NCBI GenBank assembly: GCA_947500825.1
Contig: CANMTR010000025.1
Location: forward strand, 1 to 34,994
DNA length: 34,994 bases
Source of the DNA: an uncultured Paracoccaceae bacterium
Lineage (GTDB): Bacteria; Pseudomonadota; Alphaproteobacteria; Rhodobacterales; Rhodobacteraceae
Direction: 5' to 3'
The position numbers and the translations under genes were made by a program. This document shows positions 1 to 7,930 of this stretch, one piece after another. Numbering within the stretch: the stretch's first letter is position 1; each line of letters starts with the position of its first letter. The notes beneath the pieces were generated by a model. It ran no database searches, was not told the origin of the DNA, and worked only from the letters and a program-made list of their open reading frames with translations.

Positions 1-126
1 AAGCTGCTCGGCCAGAAGCTCATGGCCCGAGACTTCGACCGCCAGACCGCCGAACTCCAGGTCCGCATCGCCATCCTGAACCGCTTCACCGCCCTCGGCA
101 TCCCCGTCACTCAACCCGTCGTCTGA
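1..126 (+). CDS. IS5-family (IS903-like) transposase, C-terminal end only
   Basis: The frame is open from base 1 and stops at TGA 124-126, giving the last 41 residues of a DDE transposase. The motif MARDFDRQTAELQVRIA followed by LNRFTALGIPVT is the typical C-terminus of the roughly 310-residue IS903-like IS5 transposases common in Rhodobacteraceae. No frame damage is visible here, unlike the related relics at 727 and 7721. The rest of the gene lies outside the window, so whether the element is intact cannot be judged. Confidence 0.8.
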   Translation, partial: KLLGQKLMARDFDRQTAELQVRIAILNRFTALGIPVTQPVV

Positions 127-179
127 CCTCGGCGGGGGAAGGGGAAGATCCGCCTTCAGAAGTTCCCTGCAACAGAGCC
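1..179 (+). mobile_element. Right end of an IS5-family element, inserted in an IS110 relic
   Basis: After the transposase stop, the sequence runs to a terminal motif ending GCAACAGAGCC at 169-179. Read outward this is GGCTCTGTTGC, like the GGCTTTGTTGAA end of IS903. A matching end, GGCTCTGTGGCAC, occurs at 7721 on another relic, which supports the boundary at 179. From 183 onward the sequence reads as an internal part of an IS110-family transposase, so this element appears to have landed inside that gene. Confidence 0.65.
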
Positions 180-590
180 CCGGCCGACCCCGAAGCGATC
201 TGCGAGGGTTCGGACCGATCGCGCATCGATCCGGTGGATCGATGGAAGGTGACAAACCAGCGACCGAACATGCGGTTCGTGGCGGTGAGGAGTGATGAGA
301 GGCGGGGCATGGCCGCGGTGTCTCGCCTCCGCGAGCTCCTGATCCGGCAGCGCACCCGGACGATCGACGCGTCGTGCTGGAAGCACGACTTCGGCATGAC
401 GTGGCCACCGGACCGAGATCGTCCCGCAGGGTGCCGCGAGCATGCGTCGGCGGATCACGTTGATCGAAGACCCCGCAGCGACCTGCCCGAGGCGGCACGC
501 GCGACGTTGCAGGTCCTCGTGGATGTCCTGCGCCACGTCGGATCGCGTTAGATATCTCACCCCGACCACCAGACGGGCCCGCGGTACAGA
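180..590 (+). pseudogene. Decayed IS110-family transposase, middle part
   Basis: The frame starting at 183 reads ADPEAICE, which matches the DAEAICE segment of IS110 transposases. It then has about 39 unrelated in-frame bases, followed by RPNMRFVAVRSDERRG and RLRELLIRQRTRTIDA (about 255-376). These correspond to the RPTMRFVEIKSEDQQA and VRQRTQLIN segments of the intact copy at 34433. A shifted frame gives LIEDPAA near 460, then LPEAARATLQVLVDVLRH at about 486-540 in the first frame, ending at a TAG at 549-551. There are frameshifts and a missing N-terminus, so it is non-functional. The exact right boundary is uncertain. Confidence 0.7.
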
Positions 591-640
591 CGGCCGGATA
601 CAGGTAAGCACCCTTGACGCGGCAGACGAAGCTTCGAAAA

Positions 641-1500
641 ACGCTCTTGCGCAAGGGACGGCCCTAGATGTTGTACGGATTCCATGAGGAATTCGTCTCG
701 TGAATCCAGCGTGGTAGCCGGATGCCATGAGCAGACCCGCACCGCCGAGCTACGAGACGCGGAACTGGCGAGCCTACAACCAGGCGCTCAAGCGCGCCGT
801 TTCATGGCCTCGCCGACGCCCTGGTTTGACCCCGAGACGATCCGGGATGCGGCACCCACGGGCAGGCGTGGCCGCCTGCAGACCCACGGCGATGCCGCCG
901 CCGGAAGACGCTGGCAGTGAACATTGCCTACCGTGGCTCCGTGGGCCCGGTGCATCTGCTAGCGGACAACGAGGCATGGTCCGCCACCGGTTCGAGGACG
1001 ATGCCGAATGGCATCACGGCGGAGGGAGAAGGCGAGGGGCATGCCCGCAAGCATGCCCGCCCCAAACGGGTTCGCCATTGTCGCTCGGACCATTGGCGCG
1101 ACAGGGCTTGCCTATCGTAAGGTCCCCCTTGTGATTGACGAGCAAACCCCGGACGCCCGGGCCGTCGAGGTCACCGGACGTCATATGGGCGGCGCGCCGG
1201 TGCGCCCTGACTTGCTCGACCAGATCCCGGCCGACGAGGAAATCGAGAGCGTCACCGCCAAGCGCAGGGGCCGGAAACGAGGCGCGGCGCCCATCGAAAC
1301 ACCTCGGCCGCGCGACCTGGCAGAACTGGAGCGGATACCACCGCCGGAGCCGGATCGTGACGAAGATGCCTCGCGTGACCCGAAGGTCCGCGCAGCCAAA
1401 CGGCTGGGCCGGCGCCTCCATGGCGAGGGACTTCGATCCCCGGGTCGCCGCGTGCTAGGTCCGTATCGCCGTTCTGGATGAACGCACCCCTCACAGAGCC
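641..1500 (+). mobile_element. Degenerate IS5-family (IS903-like) element
   Basis: The extent is inferred from a degenerate left end near 641 (GCTCTTGCGCAA, compared with the expected GGCTCTGTTGCA-type end) and a right end CACAGAGCC at 1492-1500, the same terminal motif as at 179. It encloses the broken transposase starting at 727. At about 860 bp it is shorter than the roughly 1 kb expected, which fits internal deletions. The left boundary is the weaker of the two. The 127-1649 stretch holds no other gene that I can support. Confidence 0.5.
727..1490 (+). pseudogene. IS5-family transposase, multiply frameshifted
   Basis: Homology to IS903-like transposases is scattered over three frames in the correct order. 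MSRPAPPSYETRNWRAYNQALKR starts at 727 (23 residues, split here as MSRPAPPSYE and TRNWRAYNQALKR). WFDPETIRDAAPTGRRGR follows near 820-880, then NIAYRGSVGPVHLL and EGEGHARKH near 917-1060. VIDEQTPDARAVEVTG and DLLDQIPADEEIESVTA lie near 1130-1260. KHLGRATWQNWSGYHRRS then MARDFDPRV lie near 1297-1450, and VRIAVLDER after a stop. Order and spacing match one ancestral gene with several indels and a central deletion. It cannot make an active enzyme. Confidence 0.75.
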
Positions 1501-1618
1501 CGTGGGACAAGTCCCGACGTGGCAAGGGGTAGTCCGGCCGGCAGCTGATCTGCGCAACATGTATGACCGCCCTTGGCCTGCCGGACACTGAAAGCCCCCG
1601 GCATCGCCGCCTTTCGGT

Positions 1619-1640
1619 CAAGGCGCTTCGAGCGCCCTTG
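1619..1640 (-). terminator. Hairpin after the C69 peptidase gene
   Basis: CAAGGCGCT-TCG-AGCGCCCTTG is an inverted repeat with one extra C in the right arm, lying 10 bases beyond the stop of the minus-strand peptidase gene. No T-run follows it on the minus strand, so termination is only a likely role. Confidence 0.35.
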
Positions 1641-1649
1641 CCGATCGGA

Positions 1650-3134
1650 TCAACGGCAAACGACCATGCTGTAATCGAGTTCGCCCATCGACTCGGCCTC
1701 CATTACCGGAATTTCCGAAAGCAGCTTGACGCGCGCCTCCAGGCTGCCGACGAGATCGTGGCCGAGATCCATCGCCTCCCCGGCGCGGGCGTGGCTGTAC
1801 TCGGTCAGGTAGCGCTGCGCCAGGCGATCCTCGCCGGCCTCGTAGAGCGCGAGCGCCGTGGCCTCGACATCCGCAACCTCCTCGAGCGAACGATCCTCGA
1901 ACGCGGTCAGCGCCTCCGTCACTTCGGGGAGGTACTTCTGCGGATTCGAGCAGGTATAGTACATCACCCGCTTGTAGAGCCGCCCGGCGAACTCCGTCGC
2001 TTCCTGAAGCGAGGCCTCGTCGGTCACGAACGTCGTGGCCGAGCCCTTGGTGAGGTAGCGGTGCTTGCGGAACTCCGGCGGTACCGACGTCACGCCCATG
2101 CGCCACGGAACGAACGGCGCCGTGATCGACCCTGTGGGCGCCACCCACAACGTTCGCAGATCCGGGTGCGCAACGTCCTGCGCAAGGCGGGCAGCTTGGC
2201 CGTATCCGTTCGAATCCTGCGAGATCGACGGATCGCGAACCACGTCCATGAACTCGCGGAAGGTCATGTCGCCCGCCAGCTCCCCGAGCTTGCGCTCGAT
2301 CTCGATCACGCCCTCGCTGCGCATCGGTGCGTCCTGCGCCCCGTAGACCTCGTGGACGTCGAAGGGCTCGCCGGCGTCGGGGTCGTACCAGCCCTGCTCG
2401 ACCGCGAAGGAGATCAGGTTGTCGGAGCCCATGAAGTCCGGGTCGTCCTGATAGTCGTCGGGGATCTCGCCGATATAGCCGGGATACGACATGCGGACCT
2501 CGTCGGGGCCGAGGCGCTCGGCCACCCACAGCCCTTGGCTGCCGGAGAAGTTGATGAGGACCCAACCCTCCTCGGCATCTGCGAACATATGCGAGTTGCC
2601 GCCATAGGTGGAAAAGCCGTGTTCGTCGATCAGCTCCCCGACGAGTTCGGCGGCGCCGCGGGCGCTCTCGGCGCGCTCCATGACGATCCGCGAAAGGTCG
2701 CTGTATTGCGGCCCCGTCTGCGGATTGTCGGTCATGTCGATGAGCTCCTGGCGCGACGGGGACCAGATGTCGCGCGCGGCGACGCCCTTGTCGTTGAGCC
2801 CGCCATTCGTGAGCGGCGGCGGAAAGCCCTCATACTCGGTATAGGTCATGGAGATGAACTTGTTGGTCTCCGCGACCTGCGGGATCTCGGTGAGCTCGCC
2901 GGGCATGAAGGCGTCACCGGTCACCCCGACGGTGATCGTCGCGCCCTCGGGATGCGTACGGGCGGGCACGATGCGGAGGTAGTGGCTCGAGACCTCTTCG
3001 CCGGTGCCGCCGATGAAGACCTCGCCGTTCTCGGTGAGGTTTCGTCCCACATACAGGCCATAGCTTGCGGAGGCCGTCACCGGCACAAGCACAAGTGCCG
3101 CAACGACAGTAACAAACGCTGTTGAGCGTGTCAT
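1650..3134 (-). CDS. Secreted C69-family peptidase (dipeptidase-type, Ntn fold)
   Basis: The protein is 494 residues, the usual size for secreted C69 (formerly U34) peptidases. A signal peptide (MTRS, then hydrophobic VTVVAALVLVPV) ends at an Ala-Ser-Ala site, residues 21-23. The family core follows: SYGLYVGRNLTENG at about 24-37, GGLNDKGVAARDIW around residue 110, a GGNSHMFADAEEGW strand and MGSDNLISFA. The family uses an N-terminal Cys exposed by processing, but here the residue after the predicted cleavage is Ser24. The only cysteines visible are near the C-terminus (YYTCSNP and the final VVCR). The start is supported by AAGGA 6-7 bases upstream of the ATG. Expected location is the periplasm; the substrate is unknown. 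It stands alone between IS relics. Confidence 0.8.
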   Translation of the reverse strand: MTRSTAFVTVVAALVLVPVTASASYGLYVGRNLTENGEVFIGGTGEEVSSHYLRIVPARTHPEGATITVGVTGDAFMPGELTEIPQVAETNKFISMTYTEYEGFPPPLTNGGLNDKGVAARDIWSPSRQELIDMTDNPQTGPQYSDLSRIVMERAESARGAAELVGELIDEHGFSTYGGNSHMFADAEEGWVLINFSGSQGLWVAERLGPDEVRMSYPGYIGEIPDDYQDDPDFMGSDNLISFAVEQGWYDPDAGEPFDVHEVYGAQDAPMRSEGVIEIERKLGELAGDMTFREFMDVVRDPSISQDSNGYGQAARLAQDVAHPDLRTLWVAPTGSITAPFVPWRMGVTSVPPEFRKHRYLTKGSATTFVTDEASLQEATEFAGRLYKRVMYYTCSNPQKYLPEVTEALTAFEDRSLEEVADVEATALALYEAGEDRLAQRYLTEYSHARAGEAMDLGHDLVGSLEARVKLLSEIPVMEAESMGELDYSMVVCR

Positions 3135-3225
3135 GTAGTTTCCTTCGCTTGTGGATGGCTATCCTTCCTCGGCTCCGAGGCCGTGTGTCAAGGCGGCGTG
3201 AAGCGGAGGGGCGGCGGCGCATGTC

Positions 3226-3400
3226 GTGGAGATCCACGGCGTCGCCCAGCGCCGGGCGTGCAGGGCCTTGGCTGTGAACCGGTCGAGCCTGTGCTGTCGC
3301 AGCGTGCACCCGGATGATGCCGAGGCGCGGCCCGCGATGAAGGCCGTCGCGGCCGAGAGGCGGCAGCCCGTGCCCGGAAGGGGCTGGCAATACGCGCCGC
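3226..3400 (+). pseudogene. Possible IS3-family OrfB N-terminal relic
   Basis: In the frame from 3226, VAQRRACRALAVNRSSLCC followed by HPDDAEARPAMKAVAAERR resembles the start of IS3-family OrfB, which typically has a SxRRAC...VxRSS segment, then Asp-Asp and a LxxLAAERRRFGYRR stretch. The match is lost at the point where the GYRR motif should follow, so this is only a fragment. The rest of the 3135-3638 gap shows nothing I recognise. The call rests on memory of the family consensus. Confidence 0.45.
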
Positions 3401-3638
3401 GTCGCCCCGGCCATCAACCCGCGGACCCTCTAATGGCCGGAGGAGAGTCGCGGCTCAGGCCAGGGACTTCGGGCCAGCTTCGCCGCGCATTACCTGGTTT
3501 TCCGCCTTTTGCCATCGGGCGGGGGAGGTCGTGCCGCGCCTCTGGCGACCTGCCGGGTCCGCTTCGCGCACGCTGTTCCAGACGCTGGAGATCGTGCGAC
3601 CACTGGTCCCCGCGGATGCGGCCCGAAACGCGTCGATA

Positions 3639-4163
3639 CTACGTCGAAGGGGGTCCGACCTCGACCCGCTCGCTTGCCTTGTCGCCCTTGCCGACCACGG
3701 AGAACGAGCCGTCCGATTCCAGTATGATGGAGGAGATCGCCGATCGGTCGGTATAGCCCGAGGTTCGCATCACCGTGTCGAGCTCGTCGCGGGTGACGCG
3801 GGCGGCATGCATCGCCTGGGACAGCGGCTCGCCATCGCGGAGCAGAAGCCGCGGTTCGGATCGCACCAGTTTGGCAAAGCCCTTGCTCTTAACCGAGAGC
3901 ACCGCCACGAGGTACTGTAATCCGATCAGAAGCACCAAGGCCGTCACCCCCTCCGCAAGCGCGACGCCCTTGGACAACAGGATCGACGCCAGGACTGAGC
4001 CGAGCGCGACCGTGACCACGAGGTCGAATGCGTTCAGCTTCGACAGCGTCCGGTTGCCAGTCATCCTCAGGACCGCGACGAGGGTGACATAGGCAAGCAC
4101 ACCCACGACGATCGTGCGCAGGATTCCCTCCCAGCCCTGGTAGAAAATCTCCGACAGATCCAT
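3639..4163 (-). CDS. DUF421 (YetF-like) membrane protein
   Basis: The protein has 174 residues from the preferred start (MDLSEIFYQGWEG). A GGAAGGAC motif lies 5 bases before this ATG, whereas an in-frame ATG at 4193 has no comparable site. Two or three membrane segments lie in the N-terminal half (ILRTIVVGVLAYVTLVAVLR, then FDLVVTVALGSVLASILLS and a further hydrophobic stretch). A small soluble domain follows, with LLRDGEPLSQAMHAARVTRDEL and the ESDGSFSV strand typical of YetF proteins. The motif RMTGNRTLSKLNAFDLVVT is a family hallmark. The function of DUF421 proteins is not settled. The gene stands alone. Confidence 0.85.
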   Translation of the reverse strand: MDLSEIFYQGWEGILRTIVVGVLAYVTLVAVLRMTGNRTLSKLNAFDLVVTVALGSVLASILLSKGVALAEGVTALVLLIGLQYLVAVLSVKSKGFAKLVRSEPRLLLRDGEPLSQAMHAARVTRDELDTVMRTSGYTDRSAISSIILESDGSFSVVGKGDKASERVEVGPPST

Positions 4164-4413
4164 CACACGTCCTTCCAAGGGTAGCCGCGCCATCCGGGTG
4201 CGTCCGACTCGTTACCAGATGTCGCTTTTCGCCGCGAGGGGACCGGCCCTCCCGGTGGCTCGCCCCGTAAAGAGCACGGAGACCGCCTCCCGAGGGTGCC
4301 TCCGCGACCTTGAGCGGCCGCCGCGCGACGCCGGGTCGGCATTCTTCGCGACCGAGCGACATTGAAGGGGAATCGCCACGGCCATTCTTCGGTCGCGCGC
4401 TACACTTGGACCG

Positions 4414-5883
4414 ATGCGGATCGATCGAAGAACGGCAGGAGCCCTGGTGCTGGCAGCATGTCTCGTCGTGCTGTCCGTCGTCATGCTCGAACGCCAGCGC
4501 GGCGGCGTTTCGTCCGAGACAATGGTCCTAGGGTCGACCCCTGTGACGATCTGGCGATCCGACGACGTCGTGAGTGGCCCGCTCGTCGTCGTCGCACATG
4601 GCTATGCCGGATCGCGACAGATGATGCAGCCGATCTCGATCTCCCTGGCGCGGTCGGGCTTTGTCGTCGTCGCATTCGACTTTTATGGTCATGGCCGCAA
4701 TCAGGCCCCGATGAGAGGTGACATCACCTCGATCGAAGGGACGACGGCGCAGTTGGTGGACCAGACGGTCGCCGTGGCGCGGGCCGCGGGCGATCTGCCG
4801 GGCGCGACGGGGCCGGTATCCTTCGTGGGCCACTCGATGGCGACGGATGTCGTGATCCGCGCCGCGGACCGGATCGACCGCACCGATGCGGTCGTCGCGG
4901 TCTCGATGTATTCCGATGCCGTCACGCCAGGCGCGCCCGAGCGGCTGCTGATCGTGTCCGGCGCGCAGGAGGGCCGGTTGCGGGACGTGGCGCTCGATCG
5001 GCTGCGCCAGCTCGACCCGAGCGCGACCGAGGGCGAAACGGTCACGCGCGGTGCCGTCGAACGCCGCGCCGTCTCCGTCCGTTGGGTCGGCCATGTCGGC
5101 GTCCTCTACAGCCCGGCCGCGCTGGACGAGATACGAGACTGGATCTCCGGGACGACCGACGGCGTACGGTCTGGCGCGCCGTCCCGGATCGGTCCGTGGA
5201 TCTTGGCCCTCCTGTCGTCGCTCGTCTTGCTGATGTGGCCGATCAGCCGGATGATGGGGTCGCCTGGACCACGCCTGCCGCGACTGGGCCGCCGCGCAAT
5301 CGTGATCCTCCTGGCGCCCGTATTGCCTGCCCTGCTGGCAGCCATCGTGGTTCCGGCCGGCGCCGGACGCATCCTGGCCTTTGGCGCACTCGCCGCATTC
5401 TTCGGAACGTGGGGCGTGGTCCAGCTTGCCGTCCTCTGGCTCAAAGGCGTGCGTCCGAACCGGCCGCGCCTCACCCCAATCGCCGTTCTGACGATATGGG
5501 GCTTATGTGTCTTCGCTCTCGCGTTGGACCGCTACGGTGCGGCCTTCGTGCCCACCGGCCCGCGTCTATGGCTCATGGGCATGCTGATGCTCGGGACTGT
5601 CCCGTTCTGCGTCGCCGACATGCTGGTCGTCGCGCGGTCCGGCTGGGTCCCGGCGGGGCTGCAGCGGGTCCTGCCACCCGCCGTTCTGCTCTGCGCGATG
5701 CTGATCGCGCCGTCCCTCGGGATCGCGTTCACGGTGATTCCGGTGACGATCCTGTTCTGGCTGGTCTACGGCCTCGCGGGGCGGTGGGTCCGGGCACGCA
5801 GCGATCCGACATCCGTGGGCCTGGCCCTCGGCGTCATCCTGGCGTGGTCGATCGCCGCCAGCACGCCTCTCGTGGCCTCCTGA
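4414..5883 (+). CDS. Alpha/beta hydrolase fused to a multi-pass membrane domain
   Basis: The protein has 489 residues. An N-terminal membrane anchor (residues about 8-24) precedes an alpha/beta-hydrolase domain. That domain has an oxyanion HGYAG at 62-66, a nucleophile elbow GHSM with Ser141, and a likely catalytic His227 in WVGHVG. From about residue 260 to the end are roughly seven hydrophobic helices (for example ILALLSSLVLLMWPI, IVILLAPVLPALLAAIVV, VLPPAVLLCAMLIAP). This is an unusual whole-protein architecture; the substrate is unknown, and a lipid or cell-envelope ester is only a guess. No Shine-Dalgarno is visible before the ATG. A TACACT box at 4401-4406 would start transcription about at the ATG, so a leaderless message is possible. 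Confidence 0.75.
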   Translation: MRIDRRTAGALVLAACLVVLSVVMLERQRGGVSSETMVLGSTPVTIWRSDDVVSGPLVVVAHGYAGSRQMMQPISISLARSGFVVVAFDFYGHGRNQAPMRGDITSIEGTTAQLVDQTVAVARAAGDLPGATGPVSFVGHSMATDVVIRAADRIDRTDAVVAVSMYSDAVTPGAPERLLIVSGAQEGRLRDVALDRLRQLDPSATEGETVTRGAVERRAVSVRWVGHVGVLYSPAALDEIRDWISGTTDGVRSGAPSRIGPWILALLSSLVLLMWPISRMMGSPGPRLPRLGRRAIVILLAPVLPALLAAIVVPAGAGRILAFGALAAFFGTWGVVQLAVLWLKGVRPNRPRLTPIAVLTIWGLCVFALALDRYGAAFVPTGPRLWLMGMLMLGTVPFCVADMLVVARSGWVPAGLQRVLPPAVLLCAMLIAPSLGIAFTVIPVTILFWLVYGLAGRWVRARSDPTSVGLALGVILAWSIAASTPLVAS

Positions 5884-6003
5884 CGCGACGCCGCGCCGGC
5901 GGACGGTGCCGTCCATCCCGGGCTGCCCGAGCAGACGCTCGACGGGTCTCGGGGTGCCGTCCCCGCATCGGGTGGGGGCCGCAGGCGCTCGGTTCCCCCG
6001 AGC

Positions 6004-7140
6004 CTACGCAGGCAATCCATCGTCCGCGCTCCTTGCCCGGAATGCTCCGGCGAGAAGCGCGACGGCGGCAAAGCACATCACGGCTGGCCCCGCGCCCGGT
6101 CCCGCCATCAGAAACCCGAAGAGGGGCGCGCCGGCAGTCTGGCCCACGGCGATGGTCAGGAACCCGACCATGAGCCCTGTCGCGGGACGGTCCGGCAGGG
6201 CGTGCGTGCCCCAGACGAGGTAGACCCCCGTCAGCATCACATAGGCCGCGCCGAAGAGAGCGCCGCCAATCAACACGAGCGCGGGAGGGGCGATGCCCGA
6301 TCCGACCACGAGGATGCTCGCCGACATCAGGCCCAGGAAACTCCAGTGAACGGGGTCGAGACCGAACCGGCCGACGAGCGTGCCCGCCCAGGCCCCGGCA
6401 ATGCCGCCCGCGCCGATGCAGGCCCACAGGATACCGGGCCCGGTCGGCCCCCATCCCGGTTGTTGCGAGACGAGCTGGCCGCCGAAGGACCACAGGGCCG
6501 TGCTCGCCGCCCCCATCAGGAACGACGCGGAGATCAGGCGCACCACCGGGCCGGTCATGGGGGGCAGGCCGCCAGCACCCTTGCCGCCGGAGGAAGCCGG
6601 AAGGGAGATCGCGGCCGCGATCGCAAGGACCACCGCGACCGCGGAGAACGCGCCGAAGGCCAGCCGCCACTGCCCGGCGATGGCCAGCGCGATCGGTCCC
6701 GACAGGGCCACGCCCGCGCTCGTCCCGGCATTGATCACGGTGTTCGTCAGGTCCTGGCGGCTCTGGCGCACCGCCGCCGCCACGGCCGCGGCCATGGGCG
6801 GGGAGGCGAGACCCGTGCTCGCACCGGCCACCACCACGGCGACGGCGAGGATCGACGGCGACGGGGCGAGCGCGATCCCGGCCATGCCGACGGCCGCGAC
6901 GATGGCCGCCCCGACGGCGACCGCACGTGCGCCGATCCGTTCCGTCAGCACCGCCGAGGCGACGATGGCGATGCAGTAGCCGGCGAAGGAGCCGCCGGAG
7001 ATGATGCCGCCGAGCGAGGGGCCGAGCCCCAGGTCGCCGTCGATCTGCGGCAGGAACAGGCCGAAGGCGAAGCGGGCGAAACCGTAGCAGACCGCGATCA
7101 GGCCGAAGCCCGTCGCGCCGATCCGAAGGGCGGGGCTCAT
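6004..7140 (-). CDS. MFS transporter (YbfB/YjiJ-like)
   Basis: The protein has 378 residues and is hydrophobic throughout, with about 12 predicted membrane helices. The N-terminus (GFGLIAVCYGFARFAFGLFLPQI split as GFGLIAVCYGFARF and AFGLFLPQI) is typical of the YbfB/YjiJ branch of MFS sugar/drug-type carriers. The substrate cannot be read from sequence. Its ATG overlaps the TGA of the upstream TetR gene (ATGA), so the two are translationally coupled and the regulator very likely controls this transporter. It converges with the hydrolase gene ending at 5883; I see no clear terminator in the 120 bases between them. Confidence 0.85.
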   Translation of the reverse strand: MSPALRIGATGFGLIAVCYGFARFAFGLFLPQIDGDLGLGPSLGGIISGGSFAGYCIAIVASAVLTERIGARAVAVGAAIVAAVGMAGIALAPSPSILAVAVVVAGASTGLASPPMAAAVAAAVRQSRQDLTNTVINAGTSAGVALSGPIALAIAGQWRLAFGAFSAVAVVLAIAAAISLPASSGGKGAGGLPPMTGPVVRLISASFLMGAASTALWSFGGQLVSQQPGWGPTGPGILWACIGAGGIAGAWAGTLVGRFGLDPVHWSFLGLMSASILVVGSGIAPPALVLIGGALFGAAYVMLTGVYLVWGTHALPDRPATGLMVGFLTIAVGQTAGAPLFGFLMAGPGAGPAVMCFAAVALLAGAFRARSADDGLPA

Positions 7141-7661
7141 GTGCGCGCCCTCTCGGTCAGGATGCCGGCCGCCGCCCGGGCGGCGGACACCGCGTCCGCG
7201 CCCCGGTAGACCGCCGCATGGGTCGCTCCCTCCAGGAGAACCAGCACCTGCTCGGCAAGGACCGGGTCTTCGCGTTCCAGGTCCGCCGCGACGACCTCCT
7301 CGATCCGTCGATGAAACGCCGCCTTGTGCGCCGCGACCGCCTCGGCGATCTCCGGCGTGTCGCCCCCGGTTTCCGCGCTGGACCGCAGGAACAGGCAGCC
7401 CCGCGTGCCCTCGACCCGCACCCAGTCTTCGAGCGCGGCGAACAGCGCGTCGACGCTCCGCACCTCGATCCGGGCCATGAAGCGACGGTCCCGCTCCGTC
7501 AGCACCCGCGCCATGAGCTGCGCCTTGCTGCCGACGTGCTTGTAGAGCGTGCGGCTCGACATCCCCGCCGCCTCCGTCAGCCGGTCCATTCCTGTGGCCA
7601 TGTAACCGTGACGATCAAAGAGCCGCTCGGCCGCGGCGGTGAGCTTGCGGGTCATGTCCAT
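7137..7661 (-). CDS. TetR-family transcriptional regulator
   Basis: The protein has 174 residues. The N-terminal helix-turn-helix reads MDRLTEAAGMSSRTLYKHVG at about residues 24-43, a typical TetR DNA-binding segment (family YxxxxSKxxL pattern: YKHVGSKAQL). The rest is a ligand-binding helical domain. AGGAGG lies 6 bases before this ATG, which is why I reject longer forms that would run across the IS relic. It is the first gene of a two-gene operon with the MFS transporter and faces a perfect palindrome at 7693-7712, its probable operator. It is probably an autorepressor released by the MFS substrate. Confidence 0.88.
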   Translation of the reverse strand: MDMTRKLTAAAERLFDRHGYMATGMDRLTEAAGMSSRTLYKHVGSKAQLMARVLTERDRRFMARIEVRSVDALFAALEDWVRVEGTRGCLFLRSSAETGGDTPEIAEAVAAHKAAFHRRIEEVVAADLEREDPVLAEQVLVLLEGATHAAVYRGADAVSAARAAAGILTERART

Positions 7662-7692
7662 GGCGAGCCTCCTTCGGTGTCCATTGCGCCAA

Positions 7693-7712
7693 TGTAAAAC
7701 GTTCGTTTTACA
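7693..7712. promoter_or_regulatory. Perfect palindromic operator of the TetR-MFS operon
   Basis: TGTAAAACG-TT-CGTTTTACA is a perfect inverted repeat with 9-base arms, 31 bases upstream of the TetR start codon. Size and symmetry fit a TetR-dimer site. It lies only 8 bases from the end of an IS5-family relic that starts at 7721. Confidence 0.7.
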
Positions 7713-7720
7713 CTGCAAGT

Positions 7721-7925
7721 GGCTCTGTGGCACGGAACGCCTGAAGGCTGATTTCTCCCTTACTCCGAATAGCTCCGGCCACGCGTGCCGTGACGGGCAT
7801 GCCGAGGGTCGAGAAGCGGTACGGGATGACGATGCGGCAGGCCGAACCGGACTTCGATCGTCGGACAGGCCTGGATCGCGGCGTCGCCGTAGGCCGGCTG
7901 GCCGTCGCGCTCGAAGCCGCTGCCG
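7721..7925 (-). mobile_element. Internally deleted IS5-family relic
   Basis: On the minus strand, GQPAYGDAAIQACPTIEVRFGL (split as GQPAYGDAAIQ and ACPTIEVRFGL; about 7838-7910) matches the GRQPxYSDAAIQTCLTxKVLFG segment of IS903-like transposases. It is joined directly, in another frame, to YRFSTLGMPVTARVAG (about 7774-7826), the extreme C-terminus. The tail then matches the right end of the element at 1-179: the AGCCTTCAGGCGTTCC region and the terminus GGCTCTGTGGCAC at 7721. So most of the transposase and the left end are gone. The outer boundary near 7925 is approximate. Confidence 0.65.
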
Positions 7926-7930
7926 GAGAC

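Noticed and set aside
1563-3125. A 520-codon plus-strand frame opposite the C69 peptidase
   Set aside because: The minus-strand frame has a signal peptide, family motifs and a ribosome binding site; the plus-strand one has none.
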